Shown here in pieces: positions 37,401 through 48,177 of a stretch of 64,000 nucleotides of DNA. The position numbers and the translations under genes are program-made. The notes under the pieces are model-generated. The model saw only the letters and a program-made list of their open reading frames with translations. It was not told the DNA's origin and searched no databases. Each line of letters opens with the position of its first letter. The first letter of the stretch is position 1. This DNA comes from Lutjanus erythropterus (Eukaryota; Chordata; Actinopteri; Lutjaniformes; Lutjanidae): positions 17,341,362-17,405,361 of the forward strand of contig CM034598.1 in assembly GCA_020091685.1 (NCBI GenBank), given 5' to 3'.

Positions 37401-40400
37401 AAGTTGTTGGTTTCATACCCATTCTCTGTGGTGCGACTGTCCGCTGAGCCTCCCTCTTCCTCTGCCAGCACTGGCTCATCATCCTTAAAGCTGGGGGAGG
37501 AAATAAACTCTTATTATCAGATGGCGTGGTGCTAAGGCTGGAGGCACTAACATGATTTTTTTTTCTTTTTTCATATTGGTTTCTGCTGCTTTCGGCTTTG
37601 TCTTTTTCCCAGTACCTGGTTGAACTCGTGCCGAAAGAAATGAGGGTGTCGGACAAGGCGGTGAGCGTGTCAACACTGGAGCTGTGAAAATAGATGGAGA
37701 ACAAACACCAGCACAGGTTTCAATCATACATATGAAAAGAAGGAGAGCAAACATACTGCAGAAATACACAAAGAAAACCACCTGAAAGCACATTTAAAGC
37801 TTTGATTTTCATTTATATATACTGATGTTAACACTATGCAGTGGTGGAAGAATTCAGCTCCTTTCAAAGTCAAAGTCCTGTTATCAGAGTTTTACATCAG
37901 TGTTGTGAGCAAAATGTACTTTAATTGCCAAAAGTGCTCAACACCTCGGTGAATATTATATTTCTATATATTGAATTAGTGAATCTTTATCACTGATGCA
38001 TCAGTGTGTAAGTAGCATTTTATTAAGCTATATAATATAAACAAAGTAGAGCAAATTTCATCTGCTTATTAAATGTTTGGTAGTTTGAGCTATAACAATG
38101 CACAAGAGTATATAAATCAAGATGAAATAAAAAAAAATGCCTTTTTAACCATTTTAGATCACATCCCGACAGGAATGAGACCTCAGATCCAGAAATGAGT
38201 TAGCATATTAGCACTTCTGATGCTCACGTCATAAAGTCAGTAGGTTTTTTTTAATGTGTTTTTAGTTATTTGCCACAAAAAAGGTCTGTGTTTAACACAA
38301 GCATAAGTACGTACCCGAAATACCATATAATCTGGACTTTAAGTTGATATTTGCATGTAATATCTGAATATTGGTTAGTAGAAATCTTACCTTGGTTTTG
38401 GAGATGGTTGAGGGTCTTGCTCTAGTTCTGGTTCTGGTTCTGGTTCAGTCTTCACTGTGATCTCTGGGACGGGTGACACAAGGGCAGGAGACAGTGGGGT
38501 AAGAGGCACTGGGAGAGGGGATTCTGGGACAGTTGAAGCTGGGGCAGGAGATGCTGGGGTCGGTATCACCGGTGCGAGTTCAACCAGCGGTTTGTCATCC
38601 TGCGCAGAAACGTCTGAATCCTCGGCTTCTGGCTTCGTACAGACCGCTTGAACAAACTCAGGGAGGAGCACAGGGAGGGGAGTGTCCACCTTGGTGCAGC
38701 CTGGTGTCATTTGGTCAAATGGGTCTTTTTGTATAACAGACACTGGAGGGGGGTCTTCTTTCACTGGCTCCGGGGCGGGCTTCTCTTTCTCCACCACCTT
38801 TGGTGCCACCGGCTCATTAACGGGGACATCAGCAGCTGCCTTAACGCTGCTGTCGGCTCTGTGAAACACAAAGATAATGAATGAAATGGAAGGAACAGGA
38901 GTCACTTGTTGCTCTGGAAATAGAAAACATGGCATAGGGCTCACATTTTGCGTGGTCTGGGCTGAGGGACGGAGGCAACAGATGTGACGGGGGCGATAGG
39001 GGAGGGGGGTGGAGAGCTGGCAGGTGCTTGAGTCGAAGCACTCTCATCATCATCAGTAATCTCCACCCTGCATATTTGTAGCCAAGCAGGCAGAAAGAAT
39101 AAAGTTTGATCACCAACTTGGAGGCTTTTCTTTTCTTTTAGAGATATTAGATGGAGCATTTACCTTTTAGCCACAAATGATACACTGGTGTTGTCCGGTG
39201 AGGGTTCCTGTGGTTCTTGAGACCTGAGATTTTATGAAACACAGCTCTCATGAATACCTGCTCACCATTTATAGTGATTTTCTCAATGTGTCGTAAGTTT
39301 TTCCTCACTTCTTTTATGATTTAAGAATTCCAGGTTGTGTGTTCAGATTAGTGCTGGGAGAGACTTAAGACATACATACTCAAATTTCTTAGCAGCAGAG
39401 AGCACATAAGACCTCTGCCTGGCTGCAGATTTCCTCAGAATACTGCTGGCTGCCTCCGTCCTGCGAAAAAAAAGGAATCATTATGATGCTAATGTAATCT
39501 CTTTTCTGACCATGTGAGTTCATGGTGTTTCTTTGCATGAGGACAGTCTTCTTACCGTTTCTCCTGCTCCTCCTTGCTAAGCAGACCCTCCTGGTTCTCT
39601 GAAGTGGACTTCACAGTGTGGGGTGCTCTGAAGAAACACAGGAGCAAATACATACGCCGCATGAAAATACATTCTTGCTCAGCTGCCAGCAGCAGTTAGC
39701 TGAATCTGATTTGCATGCGCTCACATTTTCTTGTAGCTCTCTGAAGGTTTTTTGGCGAACTGTGTTGTTCCACTAGAAGAAGAAAAAAAAACAGATTACA
39801 CATTACTGTGGGAACCAGAGAAGAAAGTGAATCTATTATCACTCTTTTAACGCACTTATTCAAGAGAAGCTGTTACCTGTAACCATTAGGCGTTGAGGAT
39901 GAAGCAGGCTTGTCTAGTTTAGTCCAAACACCTCTGAAAGGAAAACAACAATATGAAAACATACCTTTTCCCTTCAGTGTAGCTCAATAGCTGCTATTTT
40001 TAGTACTCAGACATCCCTTCTTTCAAATATTTAGAAAATATTGCAAAAGCTCACCACTGTAGAAAATAAAGTAAAAGAGAAATAGGAAAAATAATTAAAA
40101 AAAAATCATATCAGCAGATCACTGGAAAGATTCCACAAGTGGAAATATCACAATTAAAATACTGGTTGGAAAGTAAGCATAGAATGTTTTCTTACACCCA
40201 ACAAATAAGGCAAATATATTAAAAATCTAAAACTTTTGCAATGGACTTGAAAGAAACAACTGAGCCTTCCTAAGACCCGTCCACTTTGGAATTTTCTCCT
40301 TTCCTGTTTCCTGTACTTAGATGCTTTGTGCAAGGCTTGTCTATGTTGAGAAGAAACACATAGACAAGCCTAGCAAAAGAAGGGAAACATCACTGTGCAT

Positions 40401-43400
40401 TTTCAGTGGGCCGTATAACCAGGAAGTAAACAGAGAAGCTAGAAAACTTTTCTGGCTTATATGCTAGGTAAGCAACTCTCATTGGACTGAATGGGCGCCA
40501 TCTTTGCGTACATTATCCAGCTCATTATAATATATCTATGGCTAATAAACATCAATCATTACATCTGATAGGTAGTTACATCTGATAACTAATGTTACCA
40601 AAACTCTAGCTAACTAGCTAGCTAATTATCAATCGTTAGCTAGCTAATTAGCAAGGAAAGAGGAAGTTCACTGAGGTTCTGCCAGTTACCCAGGTTGCTC
40701 AGCTGTTACTGGCGCACAGAACAAACAGGGGCAGGACTTAGTAAGAGTTAGTGTCTGGAAAGATGAACTTTCAATCATTGCAATAGAGTATTTTTTAATG
40801 ATATCCCTGTTTCTGCTTTTGATTTAGTTTCAAATAGGATATCTCAGTGTACAGTGTGATCGTACCTGATTAGGTATCCAGGCGTTGCAGCTCTAAATTC
40901 AAAACAGAGACTTGTTATCAGCACCATCATGTTTTCATAGCATTCGGTAGATAACTCTGTGGCATTAGAAACCAGTGTTTACCTTTCACTGTCAGACTTG
41001 GTGGGTGGTGGAGTGGGTTTTGTTGGGGAGGACACCGGACTGGTCTCAATGGGGGCTCCATTCACACGGCCAGCCCTTACTTCTGCTAACCTGTAGGTAT
41101 GCACAGCTACTTAGTGTTTTTTTTCCTATTCAAGTGAGTGAGTGAGTGCTGCATGATACAGGCAGGGGTCTGTCTACACATGTGGTTTACCATGGTTTCT
41201 CCTCCTTGGTTTCAGCCTCAGGTTCATTGCGGCGCAGCAGCCAGCTGTTGTCTCCTTTCAGCTTTGTCCGCACTTGGGTGGTACGGAAAACAGTTGCTTT
41301 GTCCACCTCTGAGACACAAACACGGGCATGTCACATGCTGGTACACCATCTGAGATATTATACACACTGTAGGCTGCATCATGATGACATCTTAATCAGC
41401 ATCTTGATGGCATGCATCATATTCAGTCCCCTTTGGCTCAACACGCACCACATGATCAACCACTTGTGTTTTACATTCAATCAGGGCCATGACAGAAGAT
41501 CAGACTTTACAGAGTCATCAGCCTGGCACAGAGACACGCCTTCTGATTTCATTCGAGGAAACACGTCATCTCACATTTAGTTCACATCAGTCACCGTGCT
41601 CACCTTTAGACATGCTTGTTCTAGAGGTTTCTCTCTCTTCTTTCTTCCGCTTCCTTTACAGACCACCTGAAAAATATATTGGAACCACATTGAGACGCAG
41701 ATCATGTTGAAAGAAAAATTGTGCAATTTGCTGCAATTTATTATAACCACACTTGCCAACCCTCCAAATTCTCTGTTTTCTCAGGAGAAGTGTTTTTCAT
41801 TGCCCTCTCACAATTCTCCCATATTTCTCCTTCTTTATGACAATTTTCACTACATTTTTCCGTCTTTGTTTAATCTCATAACCTGTTTCTGACTCTGTAC
41901 AGTGTGTTTAAGCTCTGTGACCCTAAAGGTTTCCCCATGGACAGCAATACAGCTGCACCAAATGTTTCTTGACATTCACAGGACATAGAAGAGAACAGAA
42001 GAGACTGCTCGTGCCTCGTCAGTGAATCAGCAGTGCAGACGGAAATGCCGAGTACTGAGAGAAAGAAATACTCAAGCAAATTTCAGATGTCCTGGAAAGA
42101 ATAATTCGAGTTTCTTATGTAAAGTGGCAGCTTTAGATCACTATTACCGACCCGGACAAAAGAGACAAAGAAAGAGACATTATTAAAAATTTCAAACATT
42201 TTTTGCTCAGTATCTACAGTAATAGCACTCAAAAAACATAAAATACTATTTGTTTCAGTAACATGGTGTCATCGCCTTTTCATTATTGTAGAATCTTTGA
42301 GGTAACTGTTGGCCCCTGTTGGTCCTCCCCTAGAAGTGCCCCAACAAAGAGGCATGCATTTTGTAAAATCTCTCTAAGGGGCAGGGGCAAAAAATGAATG
42401 AATAAAATGAATGAATGAATGAAAACTGATGATGAATATTAGCTTATTCCAGAGATTTCACAACAGATGGGCAAATTACTTTGTATTCTTTCTTGAGAAT
42501 GAAAACTAAAATGAAAAGTACATGAAAATTCAGTTTCAGTGTACTTATTATTTTTTTTGTTATTTTCATTCTTTAAAAGTCCCCAGAATGCAGGAAACAA
42601 AGTGTCTGAAACTTTTTTCCTGGGGTGGGATCCACAGAGCCCCCACTTTGACTTCTAAATCCTGCTTATTTCTGAGGTCTGAAGGTTGACAAGTATGCTC
42701 ATTACACATTTTCAAAATGGTTGTTCCCACGCTATGTTCCCTCCCAACAAGGAACATGTGCTCTGGAAAGAATTCCTCAGTCTCATCCATTAGACATGCA
42801 GATGATCCTGTCCTACCACTTTCCTAAAAAAAAAAAAAAAAAAAAATACTGCGGTTGCTTAAATATGAATGGACACATACGCAAATACCTATATCTGATT
42901 CCTTTGTGTTTCGATATATACACTCGCATTAAGGCTGTTACAACATCAGATTTTCACTACACAATTATTGTGGCCAAAAATGTTTTTACAATAACGGTAT
43001 TTTCATGATATGAACATAAAATGTGAAAATAATAATAATGCTATCGGTCAGATTCACCTTTAACTTTGTTAACTGTGTGTTTTGTCTGTTTTATCGGCAA
43101 ATGAATTACACTCAAAATACGAGTGTAGTGGGGTGGACAGAGAGTCTGTAACCATAACTGTACGTAAACATACAAAAGGTGCAGTTATGCTTAAAGAGAC
43201 GGTTCACCCCAAAATCAAAAATACATGTTTCTCCTTGGGCATGAAGTGCTATTTATTCTACATATTTTAAATTACATTCCAGTTAACACATAGAAGCTTT
43301 TTCATTAGACGTTTTGTAGTTTCTTTGAATTTGGGTTTTGATAGTAGAAAGAAAGTAGTTCTGTTAGATTCGACTGCAGAAAGAAAGAAATTCCTACGTG

Positions 43401-44370
43401 AAACTGCTCGTAACAAGGTCTGTGAATTGTCTCGCATAACTGGGTCATGATTTCTGGAAAGAGACACTAGTGTTGAATTTTTGAGCGCTACAAGCTGAGT
43501 GTCATCTAGTTCCATTATATTCAAGAGAAGGCAGACATCTCTTCAACTGATATTGCCACAACTCGGCAACTCACACCAAAACTTTTTAGAAGGATGAATA
43601 CCACTACAGATAAGAGGAAAAATAAGAACTTTTGATTTTGGGATGAACTGTTCCTTTAATGGACAGTGAAAAGGCAAGTGATGAACTGATAAACAAAAGA
43701 TCCAGAAAGCCTGATCATATCATCATGCTTGTAGTTGACCCCGCAGTTATTTAAGGTCAAAAACAAACTGCTCGGAGGCAAACCTCTTTCCCCGGGACAC
43801 TGAACGAGAAGAAGGAAAACACTATTGAAACAGTGACTGTTCCCTTATCTAAAAGCAGGCGCAGACTACATACAGCTTATGCAAAACTGTGGAGTACTGC
43901 CAAATTCAGAATGCAAATATAACTTGTAAGAACTCCTAGGGCTGTGAATCTTCAACAGCACGTCGCCACAATATCTCTACAGGATATTGTCCTCAATATT
44001 GGTGACAGAGCAAATACACAGAGAGCTCAGGAAGCATATTTATCCTGGGTTTAACACTTCAGTCCACACAAGATAAATTATTGATGAAGGCCAAGGAGCA
44101 AGACAGACAACTGTACCAACGAGCAGTCATGACAGGGGAACACCCAGACAAATGAGGGCAAGCACTGACAACCACCAGGTAACTTTTAACCGTTTATGTA
44201 GCAGGATTGATTACTTTTTCATGTTTTGTTCTTACAGTTTCTGATTACTGAAGCTCTACAGACTAAAGCATAATGTAAATAACACACGTACCTGCTTTCA
44301 CTTTGTCTCCAGCAGAGCAACGTCCACTTGGTTCAGTCAAGTCTGAGATAACTGTGTCCCTCTGAGCGTG
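23164..44370 (-). CDS. znf185: ZNF185-like LIM-domain, actin-associated protein
   Basis: Family role: a cytoskeletal protein in which the N-terminal region targets actin and the C-terminus is a single LIM zinc finger. I traced 34 coding exons giving 907 aa; human ZNF185 is about 690 aa. Translation starts at ATG 41613 in an exon whose acceptor is near 41667. A likely non-coding exon ends at 44292 (CAG then GTACGTG). N-terminal exons: 41604-41667, 41191-41308, 40983-41090, 40866-40892, 39877-39933, 39725-39772, 39556-39627, 39380-39460, 39164-39223, 38945-39067. Matches to human ZNF185 include VRTKLKGDNSWLLRR, TPGYLIRGVWTK, SESYKKM, EAASSILRKSA and RSYVLSAAKK. The middle exons and LIM exons are listed separately. 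Every junction keeps frame and the summed length is a multiple of three, which strongly supports the model. Its nsdhl neighbour is the same as in human Xq28. Confidence 0.92.
23962..25175. mobile_element. 1.2-kb inverted-repeat element between the LIM exons
   Basis: Left arm tttgacatattgggaaatac to ataagaggattgataccact (about 23965-24022) is the inverted counterpart of catgagagtggtaccaatcc to ttaccaaaatgtcaaa (about 25101-25174). The arms are about 60-75 bp. Inside, about 24230-24310 looks like a second repeat (ggttgggtggtaacaaaata). A familiar fish motif, cagctagcctggctctgtcc, is at about 24069. It occupies most of the final znf185 intron. Confidence 0.7.
25719..25772 (-). pseudogene. Dead third copy of a znf185 exon
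   Basis: Homologous to the exons at 26807-26872 and 28533-28598, including flanking intron (cttgtttaaaacaggttt and aatctgaccca). It has lost the acceptor (ccacag has become ccataa) and carries a 13-nt internal deletion relative to the 26.8-kb copy, which breaks frame; the donor GT survives. It cannot serve as an exon in its present form. Confidence 0.75.
25800..26160. repeat. Direct repeat, two diverged units of about 170 bp
   Basis: Landmarks recur in order: ggccacctggtcacaat and ggccactaggttacaat (about 25820 and 26004), gaaataggtgacgcagtaac and gaaaaataggcaatgtagta (about 25896 and 26066), and tcaacactgtctagtttgac and tcaacactgcctagttggca (about 25930 and 26109). Intronic in znf185; no known function. 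Confidence 0.55.
26270..26600. repeat. Degenerate tandem array of an 'agtgaaagcagctgaag' motif
   Basis: Many loose copies of AGTGAAAG-, GCTGAAGT- and AGTGTCAGCTG-like words run through this intron. The unit is too diverged to fix a period by eye. Similar words recur near 28430-28470. Confidence 0.45.
26720..28720 (-). repeat. Tandem duplication containing a znf185 exon
   Basis: About 300 bp around 26720-27000 matches 28412-28720: ttggtgaaagcagttgaatt, then the exon beginning (minus strand) TGGGTCAGATTATT, then aatgtattggtcctacccat. Both exons are 66 nt, keep acceptor and donor, and encode GSDYLTSSSNRYLYSSPSAR-like peptides. The upstream copy also carries the tail of the GFVFVKEYV exon (ending at about 28704) but not the exon itself. 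A third, dead copy lies at 25.7 kb. Confidence 0.8.
29706..29825 (-). other. znf185 exon with poly-glutamate run
   Basis: 120-nt same-phase exon. It encodes NDSPWDRWTSPTVYTITTAT and then a run of 15 glutamates built almost only from GAG, seen on the + strand as a (CTC)n microsatellite from about 29710 to 29751. The acidic run is coding, so length changes in the repeat would alter the protein by whole residues. Confidence 0.8.
33640..33830. repeat. Dispersed repeat related to a segment at 21.45-21.64 kb
   Basis: Shares, in order, gatttctg-gtgagtc, gattttcat, gtggt-tgttaaa, and gagacccctag followed by aca-acatac-tggtgt words with 21450-21635, which lies inside the hAT-like element. It is probably a fragment of the same or a related element. 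Confidence 0.5.
35461..35673. mobile_element. Short MITE with accactttacaataaga ends
   Basis: accactttacaataaga at 35461-35477 is the inverted partner of tcttattgtaaagtggc at 35657-35673, with one mismatch. About 213 bp, non-coding, in a znf185 intron. Confidence 0.7.
38391..38858 (-). other. znf185 largest exon: Pro/Glu-rich segment
   Basis: 468 nt, encoding 156 residues dominated by P, E, V, A and T with low-complexity repeats (PTPASPAPAST, PVPLTPLSPALVSPVPE) and a closing EPEPEPELE. Contains KDPFDQM, a DPF tripeptide of the kind bound by endocytic adaptors; that role is only inferred. Probably disordered. This one exon accounts for most of the extra length over a compact family member. 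Confidence 0.8.
41749..42700. mobile_element. Probable DNA-transposon remnant in znf185 intron 1
   Basis: cacacttgccaacc near 41749 and ggttgacaagtatg near 42686 are imperfect inverted ends, with gagaatt/aggtctg-rich interiors. No coding capacity. A tetranucleotide aatg repeat lies at about 42394-42422. Confidence 0.4.
43191..43659. mobile_element. Complete MITE with TTAA at both ends
   Basis: The left end ttaaagagacggttcacccc with aaaatcaaaa and the right end ttttgattttgggatgaact with gttcctttaa are inverted repeats of about 30 bp. Both outer borders are TTAA, which fits insertion at TTAA (piggyBac-like) or simply the element's own end. Other copies are at 18.5, 59.6 and 60.4 kb. Confidence 0.7.
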
Positions 44371-47300
44371 GCAGGTGTGTGCAGAGGGGAAGTGTCTCTC
44401 TGTCTGACAGGTGCCTCAGTCCCTTTGCTAGAGAACAGGTACGGGCGTGAGCAGCAACAAGCCCAGCCAGTCATGGGAGGTAGGTGTGGGGTGGAGCAGA
44501 ATGTGTTTGTCTATCCATGTGTGTGTGTGCGTGCGTGCATGCATCCGTGCGTGTGTGCGTGCGTAATAGAGGTTGCTAAGAACTCATTTTTGTTTACTAC
44601 ATATCTGCTTTGTTCGTGGGAGTCAAGCAGGCAAATACCTGTCGTACAGGTGGCTGACAATCAATTGGGAGAGCAAGCGAAGCAAAAGGGAAGGAAGAGG
44701 GCAACGAAGACAAGGTGCACAGCACGGCATACATAAATGAAGCGACTCGCAGCAACATCTCCTGTGGGAACTGCTGCTCTCATGCTCACTGGGTAGGAAA
44801 ACCCAGGAAGCACAGACATCATTAAAATGAGATCAAGAACAACACCCACAACAAATCTGAGATAACAAACAGGAACAGTGGTCCACACATAAAAAGAAAT
44901 CATATAAAAGCCAATCCTGCCATTAAAAAATGAATATATTGAATTCTATTTTTTTATATTTGAGATGGAAAGCTTGTTTTTTATACAAATAAAATCTAGT
45001 AAAAGTCAGCTATGACTTGGCTTAACCTTCTGAAGCTCATTTTCTAGGTAGAAAGGCAGATTAAAGCCTACAATAAACAAAGTGTTTGCTCAATGTGAGT
45101 GTTTGTATAAGTGAAAGACAAGAAGAAAAGAAGTCAATGTTCCAGCAATCGTTCCTACAATTTCTTCAACAAATTGCAACAGAAAGCACTGGCCCCAGTG
45201 TGGTCTCTTTGAAAACACAACATGGAAATGAGCCGACCACTGTTTCTACACAAAAAGCAATCTCACGCATGCTGTGCATACACTTACGAAGCCTTTTCAA
45301 ATCAGAAAAAGGGTGTGAATAGATTTCGCAACATGTCACAGAGAGAGGGTGGGAGGGTGGAAGAGGAAATTAGCAAGTCTGAGAGCCAAAGTTTCACTCT
45401 GGTGAGCACTTTGGCAAGTGTAAACGCTCAAGTCTATTATCTACCTGGATCCCTCTCCCTCTTCCCCCTTAACAAAAAACCAGTCGGACGGCCTTGCCCA
45501 ATGGTGCTGACTCCAGCAGTGAATCATTAGGGTGCTGCTGGCGCAGAATTAAAACGAGAATGCAAAGTATCTGAACTTAACCCCCACCTTTCTGCCACCA
45601 CACCAAGACACGGAATGACAAAAATGCACCTAGAAAAGGAAAACGTCTGTAGCTGCTCAGTAAAACATTTAAAATTAATACCATGAAAATGAGGCACTGT
45701 ATTATCTAAAAGCTCAGCAGTTTTATACCTTTTTATAACTTTGTTGTCATCAAGTTTGTCAAAAGGATCAATACTTTTTCAAAGCCTGAAGCAAAGCTTT
45801 TCCCCAAAACTAAAAGAAAAAATCTAAGCACTCACTGAAGATATCTGTTCAGTTTAGTCTCGACAAGATTTTTGGCTTGCAGCAGTTTTCAGTGACTTTT
45901 TCAGTACCAGTAATATGCACAGGTTGTTCTTTTAAAAAGGAAAAAAAAAGCCTTTGTTGTGTGCCTAGGACTCTATTTTCTTTTTGCCATGGTATCAAAA
46001 GAGTTATCAAGTATTGTTTTTTTTAATACTAGTATTGTAACAAAGTTTAAAAATCTGGTATTGTGACAGATGACAGATAAAAATAGGACTGTACGTTATG
46101 ATGCTTTGTCACTGCCCATCCCATCATTGTCGTCACTGACAGTCTTTGAATAGTATTCTAGCTAATCGCCAAACTCACATACCATCCTAATGATATACAG
46201 TATCCAATACTAGAAATACTCCAGTATCAGAGTGAAGGTATTAAGTGTGTTTGGAATTGGTGGCAAGTGTGTGTTAAAATTATGTATATATGGAAATACA
46301 GTACATAGCCAAAAGTATGTGGACACCAAACACTAGTTCCCTATGTGGTGTTGAGAATTTCAATGAGTGGGATGATTTATGAAGTCTGAAAGAAAGAGTT
46401 AAAGCTGCTTCAATCGACTCACAAGGAACTGCAGACTTGTCCAGTGCTCTCAAGGGCGGGATAATCCTGTCACAGGTAAGAATTTGAAAATAGGTCCAAT
46501 GTATCCTGGAGCACACGCATTAAGGCCACAAAGTTTTAATAAGTGACTAACATTTCAACACCGGATGCATTATGAGGTTATTTAAGACAGAGGTTCTCAA
46601 TATTTTCCTAAGGCAACCCCTTACAAATAGATTATCTATTATATATACAGGGACCCTCTCATGTATGTCCTATGGAATAATTTGATGTAGCCCTTTTTTT
46701 CTTTACACTTCTACTTAGTTATGTGAAAGAACAACACACAAATGAATCAGATAGATATTAAACATGAATTAAAATATTTGCACGTCAACAAAGAATACCC
46801 ATGAGATTTTGACCTCCCGCACATTTCAATAAAGCTATATTTATGATGCTCATTATAGTTCAATGATTTCATTTTTTTTCCCCAGTCAACTTAATTTGTT
46901 GTTTTAAAAATCTGTCCATTTTAACAATCTCTGACTGCCTTGACATCAATCCCATGTAGAGAGAGCTGGTTTCCACCATTAATGGGCAACATGTGCTTGA
47001 CTGGCAGGAGGAAGATTTAGATATTATAGACTGATAGATTAGAATTTAAAAAATTAAAATATTTTATGTTGAACAACAAAGCCTTTTAAATATTCTTTAT
47101 ATTGTGATAATTTAAATGAATATATTTGAAAACTTTTCACAGACCCCCATTAAGAACCACTGATTAAAGAGGATGTGAGTTTCTGATGTCATAAATTTAG
47201 TCACTTATCAAAACTTTGCTGCTTTAATCCGTGTGCCCCAGTATACTTTGCACCCATTTCCCAAATCTTTCCTGTGACAACTTTGTGAAGTCTGTCTCAC

Positions 47301-48177
47301 TACAGTGCTCACATGGCCGCAAGCACAGTGAAACAGCTACAGATCGCTATAATCCTTCCTCCTGTCCATACCGGCCCCTCTGCCCCATTAAGATTGGGCA
47401 GAGGGGTTGAAAGGGCTGATCCCAAACTGTTGCCACATATTAGAAGCACACTGAAGTATCACTGAATGCTGTATGTTAAAAGTCCTCTTAACTTGAACTA
47501 AGCTGCTTTTCAAAATAATCTGACAATTATTTTCTTGAGTAATCCATTCATTTATAAAGTTTTGGTGAAAAATGAAAGTGCCCATCACAATTTCCCAGAG
47601 TCCAACATGACGTCTTCAAATTGCTTCTTTGGTCCAGCCAACAGACTCTTCATTTACAGCCACAAGACAGAGAAACAAATCCTCACATTTAGAAAGACGT
47701 CAACAAACGTTTGTCATCTTTGCATGAAAAATGACTGAAACGATTAGATTATCAAACTAGCGGCAAAATAATTTTCTTTAGATCGACTAATCAATTATTG
47801 GACATATGGAATGTATTAAGGCATTTTAATATAAACAGCAGCATCTGACTGTGTAGTACAGCACATGGAAATGGAAGAATATTTGTATATCTTTGTAGTT
47901 TACAGTGTCATATCAGTATATGTAAGTTTTCATAAACTGTGCTTTTAACATTTACCAAGTCCTTTAAAACTTCTATAATGTCAGACTGTAGTCCGCTGAC
48001 CTTAACCAGGACCATCTACTGCCATCTGCTGGAGAAAATGGTTCACACAGACACACAGATGCTACACACACTGAGGTTTGTATAAAGATGAAGTGTCTGT
48101 TCCCTCATTTTGAGCCGTCCATTCAGTGTGACCTGATCACCTTAGATGTCTCAACAGTTTCCTCCTTCATTTTCCCA
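44371..48177. other. Spacer between znf185 5' end and nsdhl 3' end
   Basis: The znf185 promoter side is near 44.4 kb (GT/GC-rich microsatellite at about 44517-44565). It holds the hAT-like element at 46.6 kb, a repeat start (catagccaaaagtatgtgga) at about 46303, and a diverged copy of the 'gtgaaaaatg / gatcgactaatcaattatt' repeat at 47540-47805. No gene was recognised, and the nsdhl poly-A site was not fixed. Confidence 0.55.
46588..47162. mobile_element. hAT-like MITE with near-exact 8-bp target duplication
   Basis: Left end cagaggttctcaatatt and right end taagaaccactg are inverted. The flanks atttaaga (46580-46587) and attaaaga (47163-47170) match at 7 of 8 bases. 575 bp, AT-rich, no transposase. 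Confidence 0.7.

Larger units (their letters stand above)
26807..37681 (-). other. znf185 cassette-exon array (21 small same-phase exons)
   Basis: Exons: 37616-37681, 37419-37490, 37077-37151, 35135-35212, 34874-34954, 34450-34509, 34249-34302, 33957-34016, 32431-32481, 32279-32323, 32005-32052, 30536-30601, 30299-30364, 30104-30166, 29706-29825, 29396-29437, 29052-29087, 28533-28598, 27156-27209, 26992-27066, 26807-26872. Each is 36-120 nt, divisible by three, and split after the second codon base, so any can be skipped without frameshift. Many encode variants of two short modules: a leucine/acidic one (TLTALSDTLISF, DDLLALSD, DLLQPLSDISI, SLADDIIPI) and a threonine/valine one (ETVTITTKTVIITD, HVTTTVTES, QTVTTITTI). 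This resembles the repeated-exon layout of sciellin and ZNF185. The exon at 26992-27066 encodes GFVFVKEYV, matching human ZNF185 just before the LIM domain. Confidence 0.85.

Noticed and set aside
41138-41580. Plus-strand open frames opposite znf185 exon 3
   Set aside because: Antisense shadows of a real minus-strand exon; no splice or family support.
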